Shown: piece after piece, positions 43,254 to 52,659 of the stretch
How the letters are laid out: each line of letters begins with the position of its first letter
Position numbering within the stretch: position 1 is the first letter of the stretch
Source of the DNA: Gelatiniphilus marinus
GTDB lineage: Bacteria > Bacteroidota > Bacteroidia > Flavobacteriales > Flavobacteriaceae
Length of the DNA: 64,000 nucleotides
Assembly: GCF_042678305.1 (NCBI RefSeq)
Contig: NZ_JBHUDT010000002.1
Strand: one strand, 5' to 3'
Notes under the pieces: model-generated
Told to the model about the DNA's origin: nothing
The model's input: the letters and a program-made list of their open reading frames with translations, nothing else
The model's database searches: none
Translations under genes and position numbers: made by a program

Positions 43254-44668
43254 GTCATATTCATAAAACCTAAAGGAGGAACACCGGAATTTGTATCGTA
43301 AAAATTTGAAATGTTAGGGAGAATGGTACTCAATTCAGATGCGGGAACACCAAACCAAAGAGCCAATTCTGCCATATATAAATCGGCTGCCGTTGTTGGA
43401 ATCATTACTCCATCTTGAAAATCGGCATCGCTATTTAAAGCTAAAATGGGATAGTTGCCATAGATTTCCTTGCCGTTTACTGCACCACCCATCATAAAAG
43501 CATTGCCGCCCCAAGCGTGGTCGGTACCGTTACCGTTGGATGTTAGTGTTCGTGCAAAATCTGATACGCTAAATGTTGTAACACAATCATTTGTATTCAA
43601 TTCGGCCATCAAATCGTTAAAATATTTTAGAGCCTCATTCACTTGTGCTAATTTACTAGCTTGGTTAATAAGGAGTTCGTCATGATGATCCCAACCACCA
43701 AGTTGCACAAAAAATATCTGTCTGGAAAATCCTAAAGTATCTCTGGAAGCAATGGTTTTAGCTACCATTCTTAATTGTTTTGCCAAATTATTGTATTCGG
43801 GAAGCGGGGTACTAAAATCCATAACGGCATCAATGGCCGATTGAAATTGTAAATTGGCTTCGTTTGAAGATTTAATGGTGTTTTTATAGGTGTTCTTGAA
43901 AATGTCTTGATAATCCCTTTCCAACATCGAGTTTAAAGCTTGGGTTCGAAGGCTGTTAAAAAGGTTGGTGCCACCATAACCATTAATGCCAACACTACCT
44001 TGATTGCTAATGGCATACGGGACAATTTGGTCGCCGCGCTGAAAAATGTTACTTCCTTTAAGGGAAATATTCATTGAGATATTCTGATTGGAATTCATGG
44101 ATTGCACGAGATCTGCAATTTTTCCGCCCCAGCCAATATTGGTTCTTTCGTGGGGTCTTCCCGTTTGCCATTGCTGTATTTGGTCGGCGTGCGAAAATAA
44201 TCCAAGTGGTGTTTTTACAACATTATTTTGAATATCGGTTTTTGTTGAAGGCTCAATAAGCGTTCCCACATTTGAAAGAAATGCCAAATTTTCGCTTTCA
44301 AAAAGTTGTTGCATATCGGGCATTGATGGATGCAATCCAAAAACCCGACCGTCTGTGGTATTTGGGTTTATCTGTAATATATCGTTTTGCGGAATGGCTA
44401 AATTAGAGCGTGTTGTGGCATATTCGTTATACTCATTATTGCCTTTTGGCATCAGCATATTAAACGAATCGTTTCCGCCACCAAGCATTAAACACACCAA
44501 GGCTTTGTAATTGCCATTAAAAGTGGTGATTAAAGACGAATTATCCATAGCCGAAGCTGCCATGGCTTTAAGGTTGATTAAAGATGAAAACAGCGTGGTG
44601 TACCCAAGTGCAGCACATGAATCGCCAAGGAATTTTCGTCTGGATATATTGTTTTTTTCTTTGCTCAT
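43250..44668 (-). CDS. DUF1501-family protein (sulfatase-like fold)
   Basis: The 472-residue product starts with a Tat-like signal, SRRKFLGDSCAALGYTTLFS, i.e. twin arginine followed by a hydrophobic stretch. The DUF1501 core includes ALVCLMLGGGNDSFNMLMP, FGLHPSMPDMQQLF, FFVQLGGWDHHDEL and TLTSNGNGTDHAWGGNAFMM; the last two hold the conserved Asp/His set typical of this alkaline-phosphatase-superfamily relative. Enzyme activity is not established. It lies 5 nt after the DUF1800 gene; the two families are very often neighbours. Confidence 0.92.
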   Translation of the reverse strand: MSKEKNNISRRKFLGDSCAALGYTTLFSSLINLKAMAASAMDNSSLITTFNGNYKALVCLMLGGGNDSFNMLMPKGNNEYNEYATTRSNLAIPQNDILQINPNTTDGRVFGLHPSMPDMQQLFESENLAFLSNVGTLIEPSTKTDIQNNVVKTPLGLFSHADQIQQWQTGRPHERTNIGWGGKIADLVQSMNSNQNISMNISLKGSNIFQRGDQIVPYAISNQGSVGINGYGGTNLFNSLRTQALNSMLERDYQDIFKNTYKNTIKSSNEANLQFQSAIDAVMDFSTPLPEYNNLAKQLRMVAKTIASRDTLGFSRQIFFVQLGGWDHHDELLINQASKLAQVNEALKYFNDLMAELNTNDCVTTFSVSDFARTLTSNGNGTDHAWGGNAFMMGGAVNGKEIYGNYPILALNSDADFQDGVMIPTTAADLYMAELALWFGVPASELSTILPNISNFYDTNSGVPPLGFMNMT

Positions 44669-44673
44669 TTGGT

Positions 44674-46479
44674 TTATTTAAGAATGGCATAGTCTGGACT
44701 TATCAAAATAAGATAGAGTGCCATTTTTACCCTAAAATACAGATAATCGAAATCGGCACCTAAATCTGTAATGCCATCAACCGCATCGGTAATGACACGT
44801 TTTGTTTCATCGGATAATTGCCCGTGTGTAAATAGTTTATCTAATTGATTGACCATAACCTCGCTGTCTTTTGCAAAATATTTTAAGGCCTCGAAATCTA
44901 ACGGTGTGTCTTCTAGACCCAAATTCCAGGTGTTTAAAACGGAATAATATTGCGGATAGGTCCACAAATCAACTTCATTAATATAAGAAATACTAGTAGC
45001 GGAATTATGTATTTCAAACTCTGGCCCTACAAGGTTTGCAGCTGTAAATTCGGCATTGTGTACATATTCAGGTAAATAAAAATTGAATACATGCGGAGCA
45101 GCTAATGGTGATTGACCAGTAGCTTGATAAAAATTATAGCCCACATTCCAATTTACCCCGCTTTTGTTATCCAAATCAATTTGTCTGGTAATGTTAAAAT
45201 ACCGCAGCATCGGTTCAATTAATTTTCCGCTTGACGGATTATTAATCCAACTGCAACTTCTGGCTTCATCATCTAATAAAATGGCTTTTATAACCGCTTT
45301 CATATCGCCTCTAACGCCTTTGGTATTGTTAAAGGCCGCACTTACCCGAGATATGTATGCTGGCGAAGGATTGGATTTTACCATTTGCTGAATTAAGCGA
45401 ATGGCTATAAACGGCCCTGTATTTTGATGGTTAAACAGGTTGTCTATGGCGTCTTCTATGTCTTGCATTCCCGATTGCCCACTTGGGATCACATAACCAT
45501 TCAATAGCTTTTTTTCTCCAGGTTGGTGCCACTCATCGTACATTGCCATAGGTACATCTTTTTTTACTAAATATTGTCCCACCCCAAATCTTGGTGTTAC
45601 GCCCCAAGGGTTTTCGTTAACTTCTGCAGCGCCAAGGCCGGTAAATACTTTGGCAAATTCTTTTATGTCGTTATTATTGTATGTTGGTACTCTGTTGCCC
45701 TCGCCATCCAAAACATAGCTTCCATCTTGGTTGAGCTCATAAAGACCAATGCTGAACAGTTGCATGACTTCCCTTGCAAAATTTTCGTCGGGGTGTATGT
45801 TTTCATCAGGAAAACTTCTTGGATTGTTATAATGGCTTAAATAAATGCCCATCATGGGGTGCAAGGTTATATCTCTTAATAGGTCTCTAAAATTTCCGAA
45901 GGCATTATCTTTTAAAACATCATAAAAATCGCCTAAACCAACACCGTAATCTCCAAGGTTAGAATTTGTTGAAATTACCATAATTTCGCTTAATGCTAAA
46001 GTTACTTTTTGGCGTAATAAATCTTCATTACCAATATTGCTTTGCCACCAAGCAAACTGAAAATGTGGCCAATAGGGACCAAAATAATCTTCGGCATTAC
46101 CACCATTGGCTATAAAAATAGAAAGGGCTTCATTGTAAATGGTCTGGGTAAGTTGCCCCATGGATGGTGAGTTAAAATCGAATTGTGCATCAATCCAATC
46201 TTCGAAAGAGTTTTCGGCAACGGTTTTTATATAGTTTAGGTCTGTGCCAAAAGTGGCTTGTGCTAAAAATCTGGAGGTTTCTAATAATCGCGCATCCAAT
46301 CCCGTACCATTTAGGGTGTTTTCTGCGCTGGCGGTCTCGTTCCAGTTTGTTCTGTTTTGTTGGTCGCTAGATGTTACCGTAATGCCATTGCTGTGTCCGG
46401 CACCCAAATAATCTCTGTACTCTTGCGAAAAAACGCAAATAGATAGGCTTAAAAAAAAGAATGATATTAGTTTTTTCAT
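44674..46479 (-). CDS. DUF1800-family secreted protein
   Basis: The 601-residue protein has a signal peptide (MKKLISFFFLSLSICVFSQ). DUF1800 marks are ARLLETSRFLAQATFGTDLN, ARQVTLALSEIMVIS-type sequence (LRQKVTLALSEIMVISTN), PDENFAREVMQLFSIGLYEL, NNNDIKEFAKVFTGLG and the C-terminal RVKMALYLILISPDYAI. It is first in the three-gene operon. Function is unknown; the domain travels with DUF1501 across many phyla, so the two probably act together in the periplasm or at the surface. Confidence 0.92.
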   Translation of the reverse strand: MKKLISFFFLSLSICVFSQEYRDYLGAGHSNGITVTSSDQQNRTNWNETASAENTLNGTGLDARLLETSRFLAQATFGTDLNYIKTVAENSFEDWIDAQFDFNSPSMGQLTQTIYNEALSIFIANGGNAEDYFGPYWPHFQFAWWQSNIGNEDLLRQKVTLALSEIMVISTNSNLGDYGVGLGDFYDVLKDNAFGNFRDLLRDITLHPMMGIYLSHYNNPRSFPDENIHPDENFAREVMQLFSIGLYELNQDGSYVLDGEGNRVPTYNNNDIKEFAKVFTGLGAAEVNENPWGVTPRFGVGQYLVKKDVPMAMYDEWHQPGEKKLLNGYVIPSGQSGMQDIEDAIDNLFNHQNTGPFIAIRLIQQMVKSNPSPAYISRVSAAFNNTKGVRGDMKAVIKAILLDDEARSCSWINNPSSGKLIEPMLRYFNITRQIDLDNKSGVNWNVGYNFYQATGQSPLAAPHVFNFYLPEYVHNAEFTAANLVGPEFEIHNSATSISYINEVDLWTYPQYYSVLNTWNLGLEDTPLDFEALKYFAKDSEVMVNQLDKLFTHGQLSDETKRVITDAVDGITDLGADFDYLYFRVKMALYLILISPDYAILK

Positions 46480-46614
46480 AAGGCAATTAATAGCGTTACT
46501 TAATAAAAAAAGGAAACAGGATTTGATTATTAAGTCATCAAATATAACTAAAAATCAGACGAATAGCTATATTTTTCGACGAACTGTATTTCTTTAAATT
46601 TATTTTATCTTAAA

Positions 46615-47844
46615 TTATTCTTTACACCTGCCTTGTTTTTTCTCTGTTGCTTTTAAGGTTTTTCCAGCTTTTGCAACTGCTAAAGCTTGTCTAAAATCTT
46701 TTAATGAAAATCTTGCTGAGGTTTGTAAAATCATTTGCCATTTATAGCCCAAGGCAGAAGAGGTGTCATCCACCATTTTTTTTCTTAGAACTTTAATCTC
46801 GACTTCTTTACCTTGGTTAAAAAAATCTATAACTTTTTTATTAATAGGAGGCGGTTTAACCGACCTTAACTTTCCATCTGCATATCGAGTAATGGTCCAT
46901 TTCCCTTCATGTATTTTAACGCCATCTACATAAATCTGTTGGGCATCATCTTTATAAGGGGCTCCAGAACTAAAATTAAAATTTAACCAATAATTATTAC
47001 TGGCATCACTAAATCCAATGCTTAAGCTTGTTATCGATAATCCTTTTTTTATGTTATATAGTTTTGGCTTTAAAGAAAAGTAATCACTCTTCCAGAATAT
47101 GTCCCAGCCATTTAAAGTTTTTTTATCAGAGCAATAAGGTATTCTTTTTGGTTTTACTTTGTTATGATTTTTTGGAGCAGGAGTTCTTAAAAGGCTGTAA
47201 AAATTCATACCAATTTCTGCGCAACCAACCACGAAAACATTGCTTTTTTCACGGTCAAAAAACAGGGATTCAGGATAGATTAAACCATTTTTGGCTTTAT
47301 TCCATGTAATGTCGCAATTCATTTTTACGTTTGCTATCGCATTATCCATCCCTTTTTTTACATCAGGATGTTCTTTATCTAAAATAACTTGCATCCTATT
47401 TACCCAATCTCTTATTTCTTGGGCTTTGGCTTTTTGGGAGTTAAAAAGTTTTGTCATGCTGTTTTTTATATATTCCTTTTCAAAGGGGAATTTAAGTGCA
47501 AAGTCTGCGCCATAATCAACCAAATTTAAATAGCTTCTAATATTCCTTAAGATTAAAAAACGAACGGCAGGCGTTGAACTTTTTAGCGCAAACTTGTCTT
47601 TTTTAGATTGAGCTGTTTTGAGTAAATTATCAATCTGTACTATTTGGGCCGATGTGCCTCCAGCAACAAGGCAGCCTACAAATTTTTCGGCACTACCATA
47701 TTTTTCCAAAAGTGTTTTTGCTTTTTTTGTTGCGCATGCTTCACATTCTGCTCTGGTGGGAAGTTTTGTTACTGAATTTTGGGCTGCTGCTAATAGTGTA
47801 AAGAGAAAAGCAAAGGCTAGCTTTAAAGGGAAGTGTACTCTCAT
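46615..47844 (-). CDS. Secreted protein of unknown function
   Basis: The 409-residue product has a signal peptide (MRVHFPLKLAFAFLFTLLAAAQ). The mature N-terminus has a close cysteine pair (ECEACATKKAKTLLEKYG) followed by helical, Lys-rich sequence to about residue 200, then a probable beta region (KKGLSITSLSIGFSDASNNY, NFNFSSGAPYKDDAQQIYVD). A Lys-rich C-terminus ends in GRCKE. I do not recognise a family. The downstream end is separated from the DUF1800 operon by 135 nt, and 233 nt of AT-rich DNA lies upstream. Confidence 0.75.
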   Translation of the reverse strand: MRVHFPLKLAFAFLFTLLAAAQNSVTKLPTRAECEACATKKAKTLLEKYGSAEKFVGCLVAGGTSAQIVQIDNLLKTAQSKKDKFALKSSTPAVRFLILRNIRSYLNLVDYGADFALKFPFEKEYIKNSMTKLFNSQKAKAQEIRDWVNRMQVILDKEHPDVKKGMDNAIANVKMNCDITWNKAKNGLIYPESLFFDREKSNVFVVGCAEIGMNFYSLLRTPAPKNHNKVKPKRIPYCSDKKTLNGWDIFWKSDYFSLKPKLYNIKKGLSITSLSIGFSDASNNYWLNFNFSSGAPYKDDAQQIYVDGVKIHEGKWTITRYADGKLRSVKPPPINKKVIDFFNQGKEVEIKVLRKKMVDDTSSALGYKWQMILQTSARFSLKDFRQALAVAKAGKTLKATEKKQGRCKE

Positions 47845-48077
47845 TATTATTGGCGTTGTTTATTCAAAGATACATAAAAAACGTTTGCTTGTGTGGCACA
47901 TAAAAGTTTATAGACCATAGGTTTAAACTCTATTTTTTTGGTTTATTACGATGTTATAAATTATTTTGTTGATGATTTTTAAGATAGATTGTTTAAACCA
48001 AAAGCGATTGATGTGTTACCAGTACTAATTATTCATTAATTATTATTTTATTTGAAAAACGATTTTTACGATGCAAT

Positions 48078-48572
48078 ATGATAGACATTAACCAAGCCAA
48101 CAAAACAGCAGATTATAATTTAATTGAAGACTTAGCCCATGTTATTTGGCGAGAACATTATATTCCCATGGTTGGTAAACCTCAGATAGATTATATGCTT
48201 GAAAAGTTTCAATCGGCCAAAGCCATAAAAAACCAAATTGAAAACGAGGGCTTTGAGTATTTTATAATTCATTTTAACAAAACCCCAGCGGGTTATATAG
48301 CTATTAAAAAAGAAAAGGAACATTTGTTTTTAAGCAAGATTTATGTGTTGCAAACCCACAGAGGAAAAAAAATAGGAAAAGCAGCCATGTTAAAAGTTGA
48401 AGATAAAGCCAAGGCATACCATTTAAAAGCCATTAGGCTTGGTGTGAATGTTAACAATACAAACTCCATAAAAGCCTATGAAAAACTGGGTTTTAAAATA
48501 GTAAAACCGTTTGTAACCTATATTGGCAACGGCTTTGTAATGGACGATTTTATTATGGAGAAAAAAGTTTAA
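48078..48572 (+). CDS. GNAT-family N-acetyltransferase
   Basis: The 164-residue cytosolic protein has the acetyl-CoA binding pattern of the GNAT family: LFLSKIYVLQTHRGKKIGKA (motif A, R/Q-x-x-G-x-G/A at RGKKIGKA), then IRLGVNVNNTNSIKAYEKLG (motif B). The substrate cannot be told; the closest style is an amino-acid or small-amine acetyltransferase. It is monocistronic, divergent from the unknown secreted protein, and followed by a dispersed repeat. Confidence 0.88.
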   Translation: MIDINQANKTADYNLIEDLAHVIWREHYIPMVGKPQIDYMLEKFQSAKAIKNQIENEGFEYFIIHFNKTPAGYIAIKKEKEHLFLSKIYVLQTHRGKKIGKAAMLKVEDKAKAYHLKAIRLGVNVNNTNSIKAYEKLGFKIVKPFVTYIGNGFVMDDFIMEKKV

Positions 48573-48586
48573 ATTGTAACCAACAT

Positions 48587-48616
48587 TACGAAGAGCGGAG
48601 CGACGTGGTAATCTTT
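48587..48616. repeat. Degenerate copy of the CATTGCGAAG / GTGGCAATCT repeat
   Basis: The sequence CATTACGAAGAGCGGAGCGA followed by CGTGGTAATCTTTT parallels the ends of the elements at 21548 and 22200. About 25 nt later AACAGATTGCC reads as the opposite end of such a unit. It lies in the gap between convergent genes. Confidence 0.55.
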
Positions 48617-48674
48617 TAAATTGAAAATTAGAACTATAATTAAACAGATTGCCTAACTATGTTCGCAATATCGG

Positions 48675-49118
48675 TTAATAATCAATAACCTCTTTGTATT
48701 CCTCAAAAAAAGCTTCAAACAAAGTCATTTTTTTATTGAAGAATTCCATCACGTCGCTCCACGAGTTTTTGTTATGGATGGATACTTTTTGATTTAACGG
48801 TACATAAATTCTTGAGATTTCTTTATGGTTTTCTAAAACATATTCTTCCTCTAAAATAGCATCGGGCAAATAATCATCTAGCAAAATAGCTTTTAAAGCT
48901 TCAAGTCTTTCCCAGTATTTAATGCGGTTTTCCGTCCCGATAGCTATCGGGACATCTTCAATATCTAAAGCCACTAAAGCTTTTTTAGTATCAAAATGAA
49001 ATTTAAACGAGACCCCTTTCAATTTGGTATTGTACAAAATCCATTTCCGTGGAAACGATTTCCCGAAACTGGTCCAAAACTCTTGTCGTAATTTGCGCGA
49101 TTCTTCTTTTGAAAACAT
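48675..49118 (-). CDS. DUF4268-family protein
   Basis: The 147-residue product has the DUF4268 pattern: LRQEFWTSFGKSFPRKWILY, VSFKFHFDTKKALVALDI, NRIKYWERLEALKAILLD and IYVPLNQKVSIHNKNSWSDV near the C-terminus. It is cytoplasmic, with no signal. DUF4268 domains occur alone or in nuclease-related proteins; function is not known. A perfect 20-bp palindrome of the window's dispersed family lies inside the gene, in frame, coding for VPIAIGT in a loop between core strands and the NRIKYW helix. Confidence 0.85.
   Translation of the reverse strand: MFSKEESRKLRQEFWTSFGKSFPRKWILYNTKLKGVSFKFHFDTKKALVALDIEDVPIAIGTENRIKYWERLEALKAILLDDYLPDAILEEEYVLENHKEISRIYVPLNQKVSIHNKNSWSDVMEFFNKKMTLFEAFFEEYKEVIDY
48934..48953. 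repeat. Perfect 20-bp palindrome inside the DUF4268 gene
   Basis: GTCCCGATAGCTATCGGGAC is self-complementary over its full length. On the minus strand it is read as part of DVPIAIGTE. Related sequences lie at 21563-21582 (GTCTCGATAGTTATCGGGAC) and 58456-58476 (GTCCCGATAACCATTGGGAT). Confidence 0.85.
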
Positions 49119-49255
49119 TAAAAATATTAGCTTTTTGTATTCCTTTGAATAAGGGAATCTCTTTATTTGTCATTTCTGTGAAAGTAGGTGTTCATTTTTA
49201 TTATAACTAAGTTTCAATTGATGGTATTTCCGCCTTCGCGGAAATAAAAAATCAG

Positions 49256-49930
49256 CTAAATCATATAAGCCACGGCAACACCCAAAATAATGGCAACAAA
49301 TTTAGATAAGTTAAACTTATGGCCCTCGCCACTTTCAAACAAAATGGTGGTAGAAATATGAAAAAATATACCAATAACAATCGCATTAATTATGTGGGCG
49401 TAATTTGCAATAGCTTCCCAAGTATTGGAGATAAATGCCCCTAACGGAGTCATAACCGCAAAAACAACTAAAAACCCGACAACTTGTAATTTATTGAAAT
49501 TAGACTGAAACAAAAACATGCTAACCAAGGCCGCAATAGGTATTTTGTGAATTAAAACGCCATAAAGCATATCGTTGTGTTCGTGTATGGGGAAACCCTC
49601 TAAAAAGCTATGAATGCACAAACTCACAAAAAGCAACCACGGAAAATTACTGTCGTTCTCGCTTATGTGCACATGCCCATGCTCTGCCCCTTTAGAGAAA
49701 AGCTCTAAAACAATTTGCAATATAATACCGCACATAATGTACAAACCGGTAAGTTTGCCGCTTAAATGGTGGTACACCTCCGGGAGCAGCTCAAAAAGCG
49801 TTAATGCCAATAAAAAAGACCCGCTAAAAGAGAGTAGTAGCTTGGTGTTCCAGGTTTTTTTAAATTTGCTTAAACTGGCAATAAGCACACCTAAAACAAC
49901 CGCTAAAATGGGTAATAAATATGGATTCAT
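49256..49930 (-). CDS. ZIP-family metal transporter
   Basis: The 224-residue protein has about eight transmembrane helices. Family marks are the helix IV segment LCIHSFLEGFPIHEH with metal-binding His/Glu, the helix V segment GVLIHKIPIAALVS, and a His-rich loop (GAEHGHVHISEND) between helices III and IV. ZIP proteins bring zinc or other divalent metals into the cytosol. It is slightly shorter than many ZIPs but all core helices are visible. There is no metal-regulator gene nearby. Confidence 0.9.
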   Translation of the reverse strand: MNPYLLPILAVVLGVLIASLSKFKKTWNTKLLLSFSGSFLLALTLFELLPEVYHHLSGKLTGLYIMCGIILQIVLELFSKGAEHGHVHISENDSNFPWLLFVSLCIHSFLEGFPIHEHNDMLYGVLIHKIPIAALVSMFLFQSNFNKLQVVGFLVVFAVMTPLGAFISNTWEAIANYAHIINAIVIGIFFHISTTILFESGEGHKFNLSKFVAIILGVAVAYMI

Positions 49931-50055
49931 TCTTTGTTTTAATAGTTTTTAATTGGACCCGTTAGGTCTTGTTTTTTTATATTTTTCAAACAATTTTTTT
50001 ATGTACTTAGGTTACCGCGTTATTCATAATAATTAAAAGTCTGTTATCAATCAGC

Positions 50056-50787
50056 CTACTTAAAAATCATTATTAATCGCTCCGATGTTTTGGCATCGAA
50101 TTTATGCAATTTATAATCGCCAAAAACATCCAATAAATACACATGGGCAGCCTTAAACATGGTTTCAAAATCGTTTAAACTAAAAGCTTTAACCCGCTCT
50201 TGAAAATAATACGCATTGCCATCTGCCACAAACGAAATATCTTTTTTAATATAATCGCCATCAACATAACGCTTTAAATTAAAGCTAATGCCATCAACCG
50301 TTTTAAGCTCTTCGGGCACTAAATTATCAATAACAAATTCGCAATTCATAAAATCTATTACCCCAAAACCAAAGTCGTTTAAATTGCTTTTTATCGCTTT
50401 AATGGTGTTTAGGTTATCTTGGTCGTTTTCAAAATACCCAAAACTGGTAAACAAATTAAAAACCGCATCAAACTGTTTGTGGTAAGGTTGGCTTTTGTCG
50501 TGCACCTCAAAGCGCAGGCTGTTATTTTCAAACCGCTTCGCATAAGCAATGCTGTTTGCGCTTAAATCTATGCCCGTTACATCGTAGCCCAATGTGTTTA
50601 AATACCGCGCGTGCCTGCCCTTGCCACAAGCCAAATCTAAAATACTGCCCTGCTCTGGTATATTTAAATACCCAGTAAGCCTATCCATAAACGCGCGCCC
50701 CTCGTTATGGTCCCTGTCTTTGTATAAAATATGGTAAAAAGGCGAATCAAACCACGATTTAAACCATGTTGTACCGTTATTGCTCAT
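50056..50787 (-). CDS. Class I SAM-dependent methyltransferase
   Basis: The 243-residue cytosolic protein has the SAM-binding motif I ILDLACGKGRHARYL (residues ~40-54), motif II VTGIDLSANSIAYAKRF with the acidic residue, and a post-I motif FDAVFNLFTSFGYFE. This Methyltransf_25-like set, with the DxACGxGRH signature, is common in proteins of unknown substrate. It is divergent from the THUMP methyltransferase, with about 240 nt between them. Confidence 0.88.
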   Translation of the reverse strand: MSNNGTTWFKSWFDSPFYHILYKDRDHNEGRAFMDRLTGYLNIPEQGSILDLACGKGRHARYLNTLGYDVTGIDLSANSIAYAKRFENNSLRFEVHDKSQPYHKQFDAVFNLFTSFGYFENDQDNLNTIKAIKSNLNDFGFGVIDFMNCEFVIDNLVPEELKTVDGISFNLKRYVDGDYIKKDISFVADGNAYYFQERVKAFSLNDFETMFKAAHVYLLDVFGDYKLHKFDAKTSERLIMIFK

Positions 50788-50804
50788 CTGTTTTTTATGG
50801 GGTT

Positions 50805-50827
50805 ACCCCCGGGAAATGTTCGGGGGT
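50805..50827. repeat. GC-rich hairpin ACCCCCG / CGGGGGT
   Basis: A perfect 7-bp stem (50805-50811 with 50821-50827) and a 9-nt loop, in an otherwise AT-rich gap. Downstream, GTCCCTAACTTGTTTCGGGATC adds a second imperfect stem. No T-tract follows. Confidence 0.55.
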
Positions 50828-51002
50828 CAGGCTTTCCGCTATATCTTTCTGCGAAGCAGTCCCTAACTTGTTTCGGGATCTAACCAACAATTAACTCTCA
50901 GTTTAAAAGAAAGTAAATTGTTTTCAAGCTTCGCAAAAAGGATGCCGCATCAATCCTTAACCCATTATCTGCAATTGCTAGTTAATTTGCGCAAAATTAC
51001 GT

Positions 51003-51010
51003 TATTTTTG
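51003..51010 (+). promoter_or_regulatory. Putative -7 box of the THUMP methyltransferase gene
   Basis: TATTTTTG matches TAnnTTTG. No -33 box is found at the usual distance (a TTTG at 50986-50989 is only 13 nt away). The leader to the ATG at 51031 would be about 15 nt. Confidence 0.4.
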
Positions 51011-51030
51011 CAATCTATTCGACGTAAAAA

Positions 51031-52188
51031 ATGGAAGAAAATTTCAACATGGTTGCCAAAACCCTATTTGGCTTTGAAGATTTATTGGCAAAAGAACTCA
51101 CACAACTTGGTGCACAACACGTAAAAAAAGGCGTGCGCAACGTTGCCTTTACAGGCGATAAAGGCTTTATGTACAAAGCCAATTTGGGGTTGCGAACCGC
51201 AGTTAAAATTTTAAAACCCATACATAGTTTTAGCGTAAAAAACGAAAACGATTTATACCATAAAATCTATGCCATGGATTGGTCCAAATACCTTAAGCCA
51301 ACAGGTACTTTGGCCGTCGATGCTACCATACATTCCAATTTGTTTTCGCACTCGCTGTACATAGCCCAAAAAACAAAAGATGCCATAGTCGATAAATTTA
51401 GAGATACCACTGGCCAGCGTCCCAACGTAGATTTAAAATTCCCCGACCTAAAAATAAATGTACACATCGATAGGCAACAATGTACCATTTCGTTAGACTC
51501 CTCGGGCGATTCCTTGCACAAGCGCGGTTATAAAACAGCAACCAATATAGCGCCTATTAATGAAGTGTTGGCAGCGGGCATGATTATGCTTTCGGGTTGG
51601 GATGGGCAATCCGATTTTATGGATCCCATGTGCGGTTCGGGCACCATGCTAATTGAAGCGGCGATGATTGCTTGTAACATTCCGCCAAACCTCATGCGAA
51701 AAGAATTTGCCTTTGAGCGTTGGCAAGATTGGGATGTCGATTTATTTGAAAAAATAGAAGAATCCTTACTCGGAAAAACCCGCGATTTCCACCACAAAAT
51801 AATAGGTTACGATAAAGCACCAAGTGCCGTGGCCAAAGCCAAAGACAACGTAAAGAACGCCCAACTGGAAGATTTTATAGAAGTTAAACACGAAGACTTT
51901 TTTAAAACCCAAAAAGGCGGCGACCAAAAACTGCACATGGTATTTAACCCACCCTACGGCGAGCGTTTAAATATTGATATGCAAGAATTTTATGCCAACA
52001 TTGGCGACACGCTAAAGCAAAATTATTCGGGTACCGATGCTTGGTTTATTACCAGCAACCTCGATGCGCTTAAGCATGTGGGGTTACGACCTTCGCGGAA
52101 AATACAACTTTTTAATGCCAAACTCGAAGCACGTTTGGTTAAATATGTTATGTACCAAGGCAGTAAAAAAGGGAAGTATTTAAAGTAA
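51031..52188 (+). CDS. THUMP-domain RNA methyltransferase (RlmL/TrmN-like)
   Basis: The 385-residue cytosolic protein has an N-terminal ferredoxin-like/THUMP region (residues ~1-165, including KTLFGFEDLLAKELTQLG) and a C-terminal Rossmann methyltransferase. The latter has the motif I region DFMDPMCGSGTMLIEAA, an acceptor segment IIGYDKAPSAVAKAKDN and the catalytic NPPYGERL motif for N2-guanine methylation. This fits the N2-guanine family containing RlmL (23S rRNA G2445) and related tRNA enzymes; which RNA is modified cannot be settled here. Confidence 0.9.
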   Translation: MEENFNMVAKTLFGFEDLLAKELTQLGAQHVKKGVRNVAFTGDKGFMYKANLGLRTAVKILKPIHSFSVKNENDLYHKIYAMDWSKYLKPTGTLAVDATIHSNLFSHSLYIAQKTKDAIVDKFRDTTGQRPNVDLKFPDLKINVHIDRQQCTISLDSSGDSLHKRGYKTATNIAPINEVLAAGMIMLSGWDGQSDFMDPMCGSGTMLIEAAMIACNIPPNLMRKEFAFERWQDWDVDLFEKIEESLLGKTRDFHHKIIGYDKAPSAVAKAKDNVKNAQLEDFIEVKHEDFFKTQKGGDQKLHMVFNPPYGERLNIDMQEFYANIGDTLKQNYSGTDAWFITSNLDALKHVGLRPSRKIQLFNAKLEARLVKYVMYQGSKKGKYLK

Positions 52189-52364
52189 CAAATGCCTGAG
52201 AAAGCAGTAATCTTAGAATAGTTTACTTTCTAATAAAATATAAAATACAAAAGTTTTATTGTCTGTTTTGACCTGGGTTGCTGGCACGCGTTGCAAACAC
52301 GCTGTATTATATTATTTTATATGGATTTAAAGCACGCTTTACAAAGGCGCGCTAGCGTGAGAGT

Positions 52365-52562
52365 TTAATTCTTGGTTTTTTGTTTTTTAATTCTTGTTTT
52401 AAAAACTACAAATATTGAAACTAAAAGCAATAATAATTTACCTACTAGCGCACCATAGCCAAATTCGCTTAAATTAGAGAGCCCTAAAGAAATAATTTGA
52501 ATAATGTTGATAACAAAAACAACTGCTATTATAATAAAAATGTAGTGTATAATTTTTTTCAT
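52365..52562 (-). CDS. Small membrane protein, unknown function
   Basis: The 65-residue product has two hydrophobic helices (YIFIIIAVVFVINIIQIIS and ALVGKLLLLLVSIFVVF) and a basic tail (TRIKKQKTKN), suggesting a membrane hairpin with a cytoplasmic end. I recognise no family. It is downstream of the Bor-like lipoprotein gene on the same strand, separated by about 97 nt. Confidence 0.55.
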   Translation of the reverse strand: MKKIIHYIFIIIAVVFVINIIQIISLGLSNLSEFGYGALVGKLLLLLVSIFVVFKTRIKKQKTKN

Positions 52563-52659
52563 AAAAATATAGAAAAGTGGCTGTCTGAGAATGCAAAATA
52601 AATGTAGTTTATAAATATAACACTATAAATTACTTTTCAGACAACCTCTTTTTGCAAAA

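Noticed and set aside
52578..52650. Inverted GGCTGTCTGAGAA / TTTTCAGACAACC as a terminator
   Set aside because: The arms are imperfect and more than 30 nt apart; too weak to list as a feature.
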